Of a stretch of DNA of 64,000 nucleotides, positions 7,690-16,301 are shown one piece after another. Source of the DNA: Acidimicrobiia bacterium. GTDB lineage: Bacteria; Actinomycetota; Acidimicrobiia; UBA2766. Made by a program: the position numbers and the translations under genes. How positions within the stretch are numbered: position 1 is the first letter of the stretch; every line of letters starts with the position of its first letter. The notes under the pieces were generated by a model. It did no database searches, had not been told where the DNA came from, and saw nothing but the letters and a program-made list of their open reading frames with translations. The DNA is taken from NCBI GenBank assembly GCA_020850945.1, contig JADZDR010000027.1, positions 46,982-110,981 of the forward strand, written 5' to 3'.

Positions 7690-8923
7690 GGGGTGCGGAG
7701 CCCTTGGTTGTCGCCCCCGCTCCCCGCTCGAACATGGCCGCGCCGATCTCGAGGAGCCCGTCGAGATCCGCGACATCGTGATCGAGATGCGGGATCTGCA
7801 CGATCGCCCCCACGGCGGTGCCGAGGCGGCGTTTCTCCTCCGCCTCCCGCATCGCGACGAGCGAGAAGTTCTGGAAGTTGTCCGAGATCGTGCCCAGCAC
7901 AGACTCGGTGATGTCGGGTGTGAGCAGGTCGGGGAACTCGTCGGCGAGTTTCTCGGCCAGGGCACGGGGATGGCGCAGCACCTCGGCTGCCTCGGCCCCG
8001 GCCGGGTCACGCAGGTAGTCGGGCAGCACACGGTTCAACACGAGTGCGCCGAGGTCGAATCCGAACTCGTCGAGCTTCTCGCAGAAGAACTCGGCTTCGC
8101 GCAGGGGAGCCGCCTCGGGCGTCGTGACCACGGCAAAGGTCGTACGCCGGTCGTGGAGGAGCCGCTCGACCTCCTCGGCCCGCTCCACGAACCCGTCGTA
8201 CATCGACTGGAAGTAGAGGAAGAACTCGCCGAGCCTCTGCATGAAGTCGCTGCCGAGCACGCGGTCTGCCAGCCGGTAGAAGGGGCGGGCGGCGACGTCG
8301 AGGACGCGGGCGCCGACCCGGCCTCCCGCCCGGTACGGCAGCGTGATGAGCTTCAGGAATCGGCCACCGAAGAACTCGGCCATGCGGGTGGGAGCCTCGA
8401 GGAAGTCGATGGCGGAGCGCGACGGGGGGGTGTCCACGATGATCAGGTCCCACTGGCCGGTCTGGTGCAGCTCGTAGAGACGCTCCATCGCGATGTACTC
8501 GTGCGCGTTCACGAAACGGGCCGTGATGTTGTGGTACAGGGGGTTCTCGAGGATCTTGTAGGCGGTCTCCTCGTCGGGGGCGTGGCGGTGGACGAGCTCG
8601 TCCCAGGACCGCTTCGTGTCGAGCATCGCGGCATAGAGACGGCCGCGCGGCTCGTGTCCGGCCTCCATGAACAGCTCCGGCGGCACCTCACGTTCGACGT
8701 TGCCGATCCCCTCGAGCCCCAACGCCGTCGCGAGCCGCCGCGCCGGGTCCACAGTCAGGACGAGTACCTTGCCACCGAGCTGCGACGCTGCCATCGCCCC
8801 TGCCGCCGCCGCGCACGAGGTCTTGCCGACCCCGCCCGAGCCGCAGAAGACCACGATCTCCTTCGCGGCGAGCAGTCCCTCGAAGCCGAGGACATCCGTG
8901 TGCCCCTCGCGGCGCGGGCTCAC
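7679..8923 (-). CDS. ArsA-like ATPase, second of a tandem pair
   Basis: A SIMIBI-class P-loop ATPase of 414 residues, homologous to ArsA/Get3 but not linked here to arsenite genes. Seen: deviant Walker A FCGSGGVGKTSCAAAA, the switch region LTVDPARRLATALG and IIVDTPPSRSAIDFLE. The gene starts at GTG 8923, which overlaps the upstream stop as GTGA; the longer open frame to 9469 crosses the partner gene in another frame and is not coding. Tandem ArsA-like pairs are conserved in Actinobacteria (Rv3679-Rv3680 in M. tuberculosis, where they form a heteromer). Substrate unknown. Confidence 0.85.
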   Translation of the reverse strand: MSPRREGHTDVLGFEGLLAAKEIVVFCGSGGVGKTSCAAAAGAMAASQLGGKVLVLTVDPARRLATALGLEGIGNVEREVPPELFMEAGHEPRGRLYAAMLDTKRSWDELVHRHAPDEETAYKILENPLYHNITARFVNAHEYIAMERLYELHQTGQWDLIIVDTPPSRSAIDFLEAPTRMAEFFGGRFLKLITLPYRAGGRVGARVLDVAARPFYRLADRVLGSDFMQRLGEFFLYFQSMYDGFVERAEEVERLLHDRRTTFAVVTTPEAAPLREAEFFCEKLDEFGFDLGALVLNRVLPDYLRDPAGAEAAEVLRHPRALAEKLADEFPDLLTPDITESVLGTISDNFQNFSLVAMREAEEKRRLGTAVGAIVQIPHLDHDVADLDGLLEIGAAMFERGAGATTKGSAPLRP

Positions 8924-9909
8924 AGGCCCATCTCCTCGCGAATCGCCTCGGCCACGAGGTGCGTCGACCTCTGCCCGTGGTCTCGCACGAAGAGGTACGG
9001 GATGTACAGGGTGGGCACGGGGATGGAAGCCTTGAGACGCCGGATGTGCTCGACGCGGGACCGCCTGAGGCGCACGGCGAGACGGGCGGCCTCGAAGACC
9101 GGCTCGATGCTGCCCTTCACCTCGTCCTCCAGGTAGCGGCTCGGGGCCGGTTCGCGCAGGTGTTCGAACGTCTCCTCCTCCCCGGTCGTGAAGAGCTCGG
9201 GCAGCACACGGTTCACGAACACCGTCTGCAAGCGGACGTCGAGGCGCTTGGTCATCTCGTACAGCTCGATCGACTCGGTGACGGGCATCTCCTCCGGTGT
9301 GGCGACGATGGCGAGGGCCGTGATGAGCGGGTCGGCGAGGATCTCCCGCATCCAGTCGGTCTGCTCGCGGACCATCCCCACCTCGAAGAGCTCGTTGATC
9401 GCGGCGGGCGCGTCGAGCTGGCCGACGATGCGGCCTGTGGGTGCGGCGTCGACGATGATGGTGTCCCACTTGGGGGCCGTCCCCTCCATGAGGGTCGCCT
9501 CGTACGCGATCTTCCCGATCGTGAGGATCTCCTTCACACCCGGCGCCGCGTTCGCGATGAAGTCGAAGACCCGCGACAGGATCGAGAGGCGTGAGACCCG
9601 GCCCATCTTGAGGAAGATCGTGAGGTACTCCTCGAGGGAGTCCTCTGTGTTCATCGTCATGCAGTACAGATCAGGTCGGATCTCCTCCGGTGCGAAGCCG
9701 ACGCGGGCGTGCTCGAAGAAGTCGGTGAGGTTCCCGCGTGCGTCCACCTCGACGAGCAGCGTCCGCTTGCCCATCGACGCGCAGAGGTCGCCGAGCGCGG
9801 CGGCGACGGTCGACTTGCCGGTGCCACCCTTGCCCGTGACGAAGACGAGACGCCTGTCGAGGAGGGCGGACGCGCGGTCAGACGGCGAGAACGGAGGGGA
9901 CGCGTTCAC
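8920..9909 (-). CDS. ArsA-like ATPase, first of a tandem pair
   Basis: A 329-residue partner of the downstream ATPase, translated just before it with a 4-base overlap. Seen: Walker A VTGKGGTGKSTVAAALG with the signature Lys of the deviant P-loop, LVEVDARGNLTDFFEH, and IIVDAAPTGRIVGQLDAP as switch II. GTG start at 9909. The two proteins probably work together as an unequal dimer, as described for the mycobacterial pair. I see no membrane segment. Confidence 0.85.
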   Translation of the reverse strand: MNASPPFSPSDRASALLDRRLVFVTGKGGTGKSTVAAALGDLCASMGKRTLLVEVDARGNLTDFFEHARVGFAPEEIRPDLYCMTMNTEDSLEEYLTIFLKMGRVSRLSILSRVFDFIANAAPGVKEILTIGKIAYEATLMEGTAPKWDTIIVDAAPTGRIVGQLDAPAAINELFEVGMVREQTDWMREILADPLITALAIVATPEEMPVTESIELYEMTKRLDVRLQTVFVNRVLPELFTTGEEETFEHLREPAPSRYLEDEVKGSIEPVFEAARLAVRLRRSRVEHIRRLKASIPVPTLYIPYLFVRDHGQRSTHLVAEAIREEMGL

Positions 9910-9935
9910 GTGTCACAGCATGGCCGAAGCCGGCC

Positions 9936-10220
9936 TCAGAAGCCGAACCCGATCGCGCCCCCGGTCTCGTCCGCGTGCACCTCTACGTAGCACAGCTTGT
10001 CGACGGGGATGATCACGCTCTTGCCCTTCGTGTCCACGAGCACGAGATTGCCCTTGCCGTCGGCGAGCTCGCTCTGCACGTGCTCCGAGACGTGAGCCGA
10101 GTCGCCTTCGATCTCGAGCTCTAGCTCCTTGGCGGAGAACACGACGCCGATCGAGACCTTGACCCGCCGGATCGTCGTCGTTGTCTGTGCATCCTCGTGT
10201 GCAGCGGCGTCCTGAGACAT
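9936..10220 (-). CDS. DUF3107 family protein
   Basis: A 94-residue protein of an actinobacterial family of unknown role (Rv3208A/TB9.4 in M. tuberculosis). The core VSIGVVFSAKELELEIEG...LVLVDTKGKSVIIPVDKLCYVEV spans about 70 residues and has the shape of a small beta-rich ATP-synthase-epsilon or C2-like fold; that comparison is only an impression. ATG at 10220 has AGGACGG a few bases upstream. It lies 26 bases ahead of the ArsA pair and may share their transcript. Confidence 0.8.
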   Translation of the reverse strand: MSQDAAAHEDAQTTTTIRRVKVSIGVVFSAKELELEIEGDSAHVSEHVQSELADGKGNLVLVDTKGKSVIIPVDKLCYVEVHADETGGAIGFGF

Positions 10221-10405
10221 GTGGTCCGTCCTGTGGCTTCGTGCCCGGACCCGCGAGAGGGTGGGCGATGACTGACTCAGCGTAGCCCTCACCGAGGTTC
10301 CGCCCCCGATTCCCTCCCCTCACCGCAGCACTACTCTTGCCTGCTGGAATGCCGATGTAGAGGACAGGCCGTACGAAGACCGGCACCGGACTCCGGAGCT
10401 CGAAG

Positions 10406-11341
10406 ATGGGACGTTTCCGCACAAGCTGGCAGATCATGAAGAAGAGCTGGTCCGTGTTGCGCCAGGACAAGAAGCTGATGCTCTTCCCCGTGATGTCATC
10501 GCTCGCGTCGCTCGCGGTGCTCGTGTCGTTCGCCGTCCCCATCTGGCTCGCGATCGGTTCGGGAAGCACGCATTCCACCGTGACCTCCACCGCGTCCGGG
10601 GCGGGCTATCCCGTCTGGGTGTACCCCCTGGCCGTCGCCTTCTACTTCGTCACAGCGTTCGTGACCATCTACTTCAACGCCGGCCTCGTCGGCGCCGCCA
10701 TGATCAGGCTGCGCGGCGGCAACCCCACGTTGGGGGACGGCTTCCACGTCGCGAACTCGCACCTCGGCAAGATCCTCGGTTGGGCAGCAGTGACAGCGAC
10801 CGTGGGGATCGTGCTTCGCTTCATCCAGGAACGAGCCGGGATCCTCGGCACGATCGTCGCCGGCATCGGCGGGATCGCCTGGCAGCTCGTCACCTACTTC
10901 GTCGTCCCCGTGCTCCTCTTCGAGGACCTCGGTCCGTTCGGTGCCGTGAAGAGATCGGCGAGGATCTTCAAGGATCGTTGGGGCGAACAGGTGGCCGGGA
11001 ACTACGGGATCGGCTTGGCCGCGGTCGTCTTCGGCCTGATCGCCGTTCCCTTCTTCGTAGCCGGAGCGTGGTTGGTCGGGGTGGGGATGGCACCGGTAGG
11101 TGCCCTGCTCCTCGGCGTCGCCGTCGCCTACGTGATCTGCCTCGGCATCCTCACGTCGGCGCTGCAGGGTGTCTACAACACCGCGCTCTACAGGTTCGCC
11201 ACGGACGGTGAGGGCAGCGGGGTCTTCTCGGCCGACGAGCTCGCTCACACGTTCCGCCCGAAGAAGGGACCGGTACCAGTCGGCTGGGGCCACGGGTCCG
11301 GACCCCCGGCGCCCAACCCGCAGATTCCCCTTCAGCCGTAG
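10406..11341 (+). CDS. DUF6159-type multi-pass membrane protein
   Basis: An integral membrane protein of 311 residues. Seen: a short amphipathic N-terminus (SWQIMKKSWSVLRQDKKLM), then about six hydrophobic segments (near residues 30-50, 75-100, 130-150, 155-175, 210-235 and 238-258) and a proline-rich cytoplasmic tail. The pattern of Gly-rich helices with a conserved FEDLGPFGAVKRSARIFKDR loop matches the DUF6159 family common in actinobacteria and haloarchaea. Function unknown. Convergent with mrp. Confidence 0.75.
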   Translation: MGRFRTSWQIMKKSWSVLRQDKKLMLFPVMSSLASLAVLVSFAVPIWLAIGSGSTHSTVTSTASGAGYPVWVYPLAVAFYFVTAFVTIYFNAGLVGAAMIRLRGGNPTLGDGFHVANSHLGKILGWAAVTATVGIVLRFIQERAGILGTIVAGIGGIAWQLVTYFVVPVLLFEDLGPFGAVKRSARIFKDRWGEQVAGNYGIGLAAVVFGLIAVPFFVAGAWLVGVGMAPVGALLLGVAVAYVICLGILTSALQGVYNTALYRFATDGEGSGVFSADELAHTFRPKKGPVPVGWGHGSGPPAPNPQIPLQP

Positions 11342-11378
11342 GAAAGCCGCAGGTCCTGTCGTGTGCGGCGGTGGGGGC

Positions 11379-12509
11379 TCATGTCTGTTTGATGCGCAGC
11401 TCGGGCCGGCGGATCTTGCGCGGTGCGATCTTGCGGATGCGGGCCGCGATGTCCCGGATCGCAGCCGCAGCCGGGGCCTCGGGATGTGAGATGACGACGG
11501 GTTCACCCGTGTCGGCGCCGACGCGCAGTTCCTCGTCGAGTGGCACCTGGCCGAGGAGCGGGACCTCGAGATCGGCGGCCAGCTCGGCTCCGCCACCCTC
11601 ACCGAAGACGGTGCGACGCTCGCCCCCGGGAATCTCGAGCCACGACATGTTCTCGACGACCCCGATGAGTTGCTGATCCACGTTCGCGGCCATCTTCCCC
11701 GCGCGCTGCGCCACACGGCCCGCCGCAGGTTGCGGGGTCGTCACGACGACGACCTCAGCCGTCGGCAGGAACTGCGACATCGAGATGGAGACGTCGCCTG
11801 TACCGGGTGGCATGTCGATCACGAGGAAGTCGAGCTCGCCCCAGTGCACGTCGACCAGGAACTGCTCCATCGCCTTGTGCAGCATGGGACCACGCCACAT
11901 CACGGGGGTGTCCTCGTCGGTGAAGAAGCCCATCGAGACGACGCGGACGCCGTGCACGAGCGGCGGGATGATCATGCCTGTGTCTTCGACCCCGATCATG
12001 GTGGGGGGCCGATCCACACCGAGCATGCGGGGAACCGAGAACCCCCAGACGTCCGCATCGAGGACCCCCACGGCTGCACCGTCCGCAGCCAAGGCGACGG
12101 CGAGGTTCGTCGTGATCGACGACTTCCCCACGCCACCCTTGCCAGAGGAGATGGCGATGACTCGGGCGTGCGACTGGCCGGTCTTGAACCTGCTGTCCCT
12201 GATTCCTCCACCTGCGGGTGTGTGTCCGATCACGTCGAGCACGTGGTGGATCGCGTCGTCGTCCATGTCGGCCGTGGTGATCTCGACGTCGTTCACTCCG
12301 CAGTCCGCGAGGGCAGCGCGGATCCGCGCCTCGAGCACATCACGAGCGGGCAGGTCGTGGTCCGGGAGGCGCAGCTCGATGCGGGCGACTCCGTCTCCGC
12401 ACTCGACGGCGCCGACCATGCCGAGCTCACCCAGGGGGGCATCGAGGGCGGGATCGCGCACGTCGCGCAGGACCTCGGCAACCGCTCCGTCTTCGGCGTG
12501 TTCGGACAC
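11379..12509 (-). CDS. mrp: Mrp/NBP35-type iron-sulfur cluster carrier ATPase
   Basis: A P-loop scaffold that holds and delivers Fe-S clusters. Seen: N-terminal MIP18/DUF59 domain (residues about 1-90), then ISSGKGGVGKSSITTNLAVAL (Walker A), GVLDADVWGFSVPRMLG and LDFLVIDMPPGTGDVSISM. Where classical Mrp carries CxxC after GVVENMS, this one reads WLEIPGGERRTVFGEGGG, so the cluster-binding Cys pair is missing; clusters may be held through other residues or a partner. GTG start at 12509 with GGAG 6 bases upstream. Divergent from the SufR-like regulator and next to the cysteine desulfurase. Confidence 0.88.
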   Translation of the reverse strand: MSEHAEDGAVAEVLRDVRDPALDAPLGELGMVGAVECGDGVARIELRLPDHDLPARDVLEARIRAALADCGVNDVEITTADMDDDAIHHVLDVIGHTPAGGGIRDSRFKTGQSHARVIAISSGKGGVGKSSITTNLAVALAADGAAVGVLDADVWGFSVPRMLGVDRPPTMIGVEDTGMIIPPLVHGVRVVSMGFFTDEDTPVMWRGPMLHKAMEQFLVDVHWGELDFLVIDMPPGTGDVSISMSQFLPTAEVVVVTTPQPAAGRVAQRAGKMAANVDQQLIGVVENMSWLEIPGGERRTVFGEGGGAELAADLEVPLLGQVPLDEELRVGADTGEPVVISHPEAPAAAAIRDIAARIRKIAPRKIRRPELRIKQT

Positions 12510-12574
12510 GTGGCACTCCAGTCAGAGATGAGGTTCGGGAAGCTCTCCCGGCGGGGGCTCCAGACCGCCTGAAC

Positions 12575-12598
12575 ACTATAATCACTACGCGCGTAGTG
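12575..12598. promoter_or_regulatory. Overlapping divergent -10 elements and 16-bp palindromic operator
   Basis: A perfect TATAAT (12577-12582, plus strand) overlaps a TATAGT on the minus strand (12575-12580) and abuts the perfect palindrome CACTACGCGCGTAGTG (12583-12598). A repressor here would block the sufR-like gene just downstream of its -10 and would sit between -35 and -10 of the mrp promoter. The likely ligand is the SufR-like protein encoded 24 bases away. Confidence 0.65.
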
Positions 12599-12621
12599 GA
12601 AATTCCCGACCCGCGAAGGCC

Positions 12622-13317
12622 ATGAGCGGCGAGTTCTCCGAGTCGATCCAGGAACTGACGACGGCATTCGGTGATCCCACGCGACGTGAGATCTACGTGT
12701 ACCTGCGTCGCTCCCTCGAGGGGGCGACCGCGGCGGAGATCGGTGGCGAGTTCGACATCCACGCCAACGTCGCACGTCACCATCTCGAGAAGCTGCGCGA
12801 GGCGGGATACGTGGAGGTCGCGGAGGGCCGGCCGGGCGGGGCCACAGGACATGCGGCGGGACGTCCGTCCAAGCGATATGCGGCCACCGCGAAGCGGGTC
12901 TCGCTCGACGGCGGGGACGACGGCTTCCTCGTCGACCTCCTCCTCGGCACCCTCACGACGCTCGAGCCGGACGAGGCATCGGTCCTCGCCGAGCGGGCGG
13001 GACGCGAATACGGGACACGTCTCGCCGGCAGCCACAGGAACGGCCGCGGTGCCCTGAGTCGGGCCGAGGTCCTGCGCGCGGTCGCCTCGGCGCTGAGCAG
13101 CCGCGGCTTCGCCGCCGACGTGCGGGCTGCCTCGGACGAGATAGTCGCACACATGTGCCCCTTCGGTGATGCCGCCGAGCGTTTCCCCCACATCGTGTGC
13201 GCGCTCGACAAGGGCATGGTGCAGGGACTGTGCGACGCGCTGTCGGACGCACACACGGAGGTGCACCTCCGCGCATCCCGCCCGCAGGGTGACGCCGAGT
13301 GCGTGACGACACTGTGA
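12622..13317 (+). CDS. SufR-like winged-helix iron-sulfur regulator
   Basis: A 231-residue DNA-binding protein with an ArsR/DeoR-like winged helix (FGDPTRREIYVYLRR ... ATAAEIGGEF ... HANVARHHLEKLREAGYV) at residues about 10-75. The C-terminal domain carries four Cys in the SufR style: MCPFGDAAERF, 13 residues on to HIVC, 10 to GLC, 22 to AECV. SufR proteins sense cluster status through such Cys and repress iron-sulfur assembly genes. Placed between mrp and a cysteine desulfurase, it probably controls both through the palindrome at 12583. No other suf genes are in view. Confidence 0.75.
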   Translation: MSGEFSESIQELTTAFGDPTRREIYVYLRRSLEGATAAEIGGEFDIHANVARHHLEKLREAGYVEVAEGRPGGATGHAAGRPSKRYAATAKRVSLDGGDDGFLVDLLLGTLTTLEPDEASVLAERAGREYGTRLAGSHRNGRGALSRAEVLRAVASALSSRGFAADVRAASDEIVAHMCPFGDAAERFPHIVCALDKGMVQGLCDALSDAHTEVHLRASRPQGDAECVTTL

Positions 13318-14432
13318 ACGGGGGGCAGAGACGGGTCTACCTCGATCATGCCTCGACCACCCCCGTCCTCCCCGCGGCCCGCGCGGCACTCGGGCAGTGG
13401 TCCGAGACCGTGGCCGATCCGGCTCGGGTCCATACGGCAGGCCGGGAAGCCAGATACGCGGTGGAACGTGCCCGTGACGACGTGGCTGCCCTCCTCGGCA
13501 CGCGGGCACGCGACGTCGTCTTCTGCGGATCGGGCACAGAGGCCCTGAACTGGGTGATATACGCGGCATGCGGTCTGACACCCAGGTCGCGTGGTGCGTG
13601 GGGTAGGCGCCTCGTCGTCTCTGCCGTGGAGCACACCGCCGTCCTCGACGCGGCCCGTGCTGCCACCGAGAAGGCGGGGATGGAGCTCGACGTCATAGGC
13701 GTCGACTCGTGCGGGCTCGTTCCCCCCTTCGAGATCCCCACCGACACGGCCCTCGTCGCCCTCCAGCACGTGAACCACGAGACCGGTGTCCTTCAGCCCG
13801 TGGCTGCGGTCCACGAGCACTGCACCCGCGCCGGGGTCCGTCTCCTCGTCGACGCGTGCCAGTCGGTGGGTGTGCCGATCCCCCCTGCCGACGCGGTCGT
13901 GACCTCTGCGCACAAGCGAGGAGGACCCGGCGGGATCGGTGCCCTCGGGCTCACGCGCCGCTTCCGCCTCGATCCTCTCCTCGTCGGGGGCGAGCAGGAG
14001 CTGATGCGCCGCGCAGGCGGTGAGAACGTGGCCGGTATCTGCGCCTTCGGTGCGGCGGCGCGGACCGAGGCCCCGGACCTGTCACCCTTGCGGGACCGAC
14101 TCGTACGCGGCCTCCTCGAGATCGACGGAGTCGAGGTCGTGGGCCTCGACTCCGAGCGGGCGCCGCACATCGTGTGTGCCACGGTCGAAGGCCTCAAGGG
14201 CGAGGCGCTCCTCATGGGCATGGACAGGTACGGCATCGCCTGCAACTCGGGCTCGTCGTGTTCGGCCGAGCGCCTCGAACCGAGCCATGTCCTCCTCGCG
14301 ATGGGAGCCGAAGCCGATTCGTCCCTGCGTTTCAGTCTCGGCTGGACCTCGACTCAGGCAGACGTCGACGCGGTCCTCGACTGCCTGCCGCGCCTTGTCG
14401 GAGACCTGCGCGCCTACCGCACGTGGGACTGA
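13314..14432 (+). CDS. Cysteine desulfurase (NifS/IscS-like, class V aminotransferase fold)
   Basis: A PLP enzyme that takes sulfur from cysteine for Fe-S clusters or thio-cofactors. Seen: VYLDHASTTP at the N-terminus, GSGTEALNWVIYA, VSAVEHTAVLDAAR (His stacking on PLP), LQHVNHETGV, the Schiff-base Lys in TSAHKRGGPGG and the catalytic Cys in CNSGSSCSAERLEPSH. I start at GTG 13314, which overlaps the sufR-like stop as GTGA and leaves the usual short lead before YLDHA; GTG 13299 is the alternative. About 372 residues, slightly shorter than IscS. Translationally coupled to the regulator. Confidence 0.88.
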   Translation: MNGGQRRVYLDHASTTPVLPAARAALGQWSETVADPARVHTAGREARYAVERARDDVAALLGTRARDVVFCGSGTEALNWVIYAACGLTPRSRGAWGRRLVVSAVEHTAVLDAARAATEKAGMELDVIGVDSCGLVPPFEIPTDTALVALQHVNHETGVLQPVAAVHEHCTRAGVRLLVDACQSVGVPIPPADAVVTSAHKRGGPGGIGALGLTRRFRLDPLLVGGEQELMRRAGGENVAGICAFGAAARTEAPDLSPLRDRLVRGLLEIDGVEVVGLDSERAPHIVCATVEGLKGEALLMGMDRYGIACNSGSSCSAERLEPSHVLLAMGAEADSSLRFSLGWTSTQADVDAVLDCLPRLVGDLRAYRTWD

Positions 14433-14452
14433 GCCACCCCCGCTGTACCCGG

Positions 14453-14458
14453 TAGCCT
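14453..14458 (+). promoter_or_regulatory. -10 element TAGCCT, leaderless configuration
   Basis: TAGCCT ends 7 bases before the ATG at 14466 and there is no Shine-Dalgarno sequence, so transcription should start at or next to the ATG. No clear -35. Confidence 0.5.
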
Positions 14459-14465
14459 GCTCGGC

Positions 14466-15137
14466 ATGTCCCCCCACCCCGGCCGGGACGGCGACCTGCA
14501 ACGCGACGTCGAGTCGCCACCCGAAGAGGACGACGACCCCGACACCGACGCGTACCTCGCCGCCTGGGACGAGGCCTCGCTCGAAGCCGCCATGATCCTC
14601 GTCGACGCCCTACAGGGCGAGACCGGCAAACCGCCACCCCAGCCCGACCTGGCCGAGGCGGCTCAGGCCGTGCGCGCAGGGGTCGCATCCGGCATCTGGC
14701 CCTTCGACCACATCGCGCGGGCCAACGCATGGACAGACGAGCCCCTGCCCGAAGACGACGGCGAGACCGTCCTCTGGACGGCCGGCTCCCTCCTGATCAT
14801 GGAGGAGGATCCGGGGCTCGAGACCGACGAGGCATCACTCGTCCTCACCCTCGAGTTCGGAGACTGGGTGGGGGCAGTGCTCGGCCTCGTCCGCGCGGGA
14901 CCGGGCGCCGATGCCTCGCCCGCGAAGCTCGTCGACCACATCGACATCTGCCCCGAGGTCGAAGGCGGCGTCGACGACGCTGACCGCCCTCTCGTCGAAG
15001 CCGCGTTCGGTGTCGTCGCCCCGTCGTGGGAGGCGGCCGGCGTCATCGATGCGAACCGACGCCTCACACCGCTCGGTGCCTGGATTCTGCCCCGCATGCT
15101 CACCCTGGCTTGGGGAGTCGACTTCGACGCAGCCTGA
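14466..15137 (+). CDS. Hypothetical acidic protein
   Basis: A 223-residue soluble protein I do not recognise. The first 40 residues are disordered-looking and acidic (SPPEEDDDPDTDAYL). The middle contains short helical stretches, and the end (LVEAAFGVVAPSWEAAGVID) followed by LTPLGAWILPRML resembles the winged-helix tails found in some plasmid-pRiA4b-type actinobacterial proteins. No membrane segment or signal peptide. It follows the cysteine desulfurase by 33 bases but seems to have its own leaderless promoter. Confidence 0.7.
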   Translation: MSPHPGRDGDLQRDVESPPEEDDDPDTDAYLAAWDEASLEAAMILVDALQGETGKPPPQPDLAEAAQAVRAGVASGIWPFDHIARANAWTDEPLPEDDGETVLWTAGSLLIMEEDPGLETDEASLVLTLEFGDWVGAVLGLVRAGPGADASPAKLVDHIDICPEVEGGVDDADRPLVEAAFGVVAPSWEAAGVIDANRRLTPLGAWILPRMLTLAWGVDFDAA

Positions 15138-15164
15138 GCAGGCGACGTGCCGCCGGCGCAGAGG

Positions 15165-16301
15165 TCAGGGACGGGCAGGGGCCTTGAGGATCGTGACGGA
15201 CGCGTTCGCGCCCCGACCGATCGTGTGGGCGAGCCCGACCGACGCCCCCGGGACCTGACGTGGCCCCGCCTCACCGCGGAGCTGCGCCACGATCTCCACG
15301 ACCTGCCCGAGGGCCGAAGCCCCGAGTGGCTCTCCCTTGGAGAGAAGACCACCACTCGTGTTCACGGGCAGACGGCCGTGGGGCAGCCCTGCCCCCTCGT
15401 GCACCCACCGCGGCAGCTCCCCGACCGGACAGAGGCCGATCTCGGCGCAGGCGAGGAGCTCGCGGGCCGCGTCGGTGTCCTGGCACTCGACGAGATCGAG
15501 GTCCTCCGGTCCGAGGCCCGCCTTCTCGTATGCCTCGGCCGCGGCGAGGGCCGTGGGGGGAGTGATGTCGTCGTCGGGGATGCCCGAGAGCGGTGTCGCC
15601 TCGCCGAGCACGCTGCCCGGCAGGTGCGATCGCAGGCTCACGGCGGCGACCTCGACTCCCCTGCCCCGGCCACGTTCGAGGACGACCGCAGCCGCACCGT
15701 CGTTGGGGCTGCACAGCATCCAGAGGTGGAGTGGGTCGCACACGACCCGCGACGCCAGGACCTCCTCCGGTGTGACCGCCTTGCGGAACATGGCATCAGG
15801 ATTGAGGACGCCGTTCGCCCGGTTCTTCACGACGACCGCGGCGAGATCTTGCTTCGTGAGCCCGGTCTCGCGCATGAGCCGCTGCGCCCGCAGGGCGAAG
15901 TAGGCAGGTGCCGGACTCAGGCCCGCCTCCTCGACCCAGGGTTCGAAGAAGGACGAGCGGATCATGCCCTTGGGCATGCGCTCCACCCCGAACACCAGTA
16001 CTCGCTCGTACCGGCCGGCCTCGATCGCGCCGGCCGCGAGCTGGAGTGCAGCCGCCCCGCTCGCGCAACCCGCCTCGACATCGACGATGGGCCCCCCCGT
16101 GAGACCGAGGGCTCCGAGCACGCGGTGCCCCGAGGCCACACCACCGTACGCGGTGCCACAGTAGGCGGCCTGGAAGTCGCCTCGGCCGACATCCGCGGCC
16201 TCGAGGGCGGCACGGACGGCCGTCGCGCCGAGCTGGGCGAGGGATGTCTCGGGGTGACGGCCGAAGGTGTGCAGCCCTGTACCAGCGATCTCGACCCTCA
16301 T
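15165..16301 (-). CDS. Thiolase-fold lipid-transfer protein, probable acyl-CoA aldolase or thiolase
   Basis: A 378-residue SCP2-thiolase-type enzyme. Seen: the nucleophilic Cys region VDVEAGCASGAAALQLA, SPNDGAAAVVLE in the middle and NTSGGLLSKGEPLGASALGQ near the end. The last motif is normally GHP; here the general-base His is Glu (KGEPLG), so normal claisen thiolysis is unlikely. Thiolase-like proteins paired with a DUF35 protein (Ltp2-ChsH2 in steroid breakdown) act as aldolases, and this gene overlaps its DUF35 partner as ATGA. The substrate is probably a CoA thioester. Confidence 0.85.
   Translation of the reverse strand: MRVEIAGTGLHTFGRHPETSLAQLGATAVRAALEAADVGRGDFQAAYCGTAYGGVASGHRVLGALGLTGGPIVDVEAGCASGAAALQLAAGAIEAGRYERVLVFGVERMPKGMIRSSFFEPWVEEAGLSPAPAYFALRAQRLMRETGLTKQDLAAVVVKNRANGVLNPDAMFRKAVTPEEVLASRVVCDPLHLWMLCSPNDGAAAVVLERGRGRGVEVAAVSLRSHLPGSVLGEATPLSGIPDDDITPPTALAAAEAYEKAGLGPEDLDLVECQDTDAARELLACAEIGLCPVGELPRWVHEGAGLPHGRLPVNTSGGLLSKGEPLGASALGQVVEIVAQLRGEAGPRQVPGASVGLAHTIGRGANASVTILKAPARP

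Noticed and set aside
8924..9469. Upstream extension of the second ArsA-like frame
   Set aside because: It runs through the first ArsA-like gene in another frame; the GTG at 8923 with GTGA overlap and the P-loop soon after define the start.
11346..11369. Inverted repeat GCCGCA/TGCGGC as a terminator between convergent genes
   Set aside because: Only six base pairs with a 12-base loop; too weak to call in GC-rich DNA.
13314..14432. Kynureninase or SufS assignment for the class V aminotransferase
   Set aside because: The SGSSCS loop position and TSAHK motif are of the NifS/IscS group; no sufBCD genes are adjacent.
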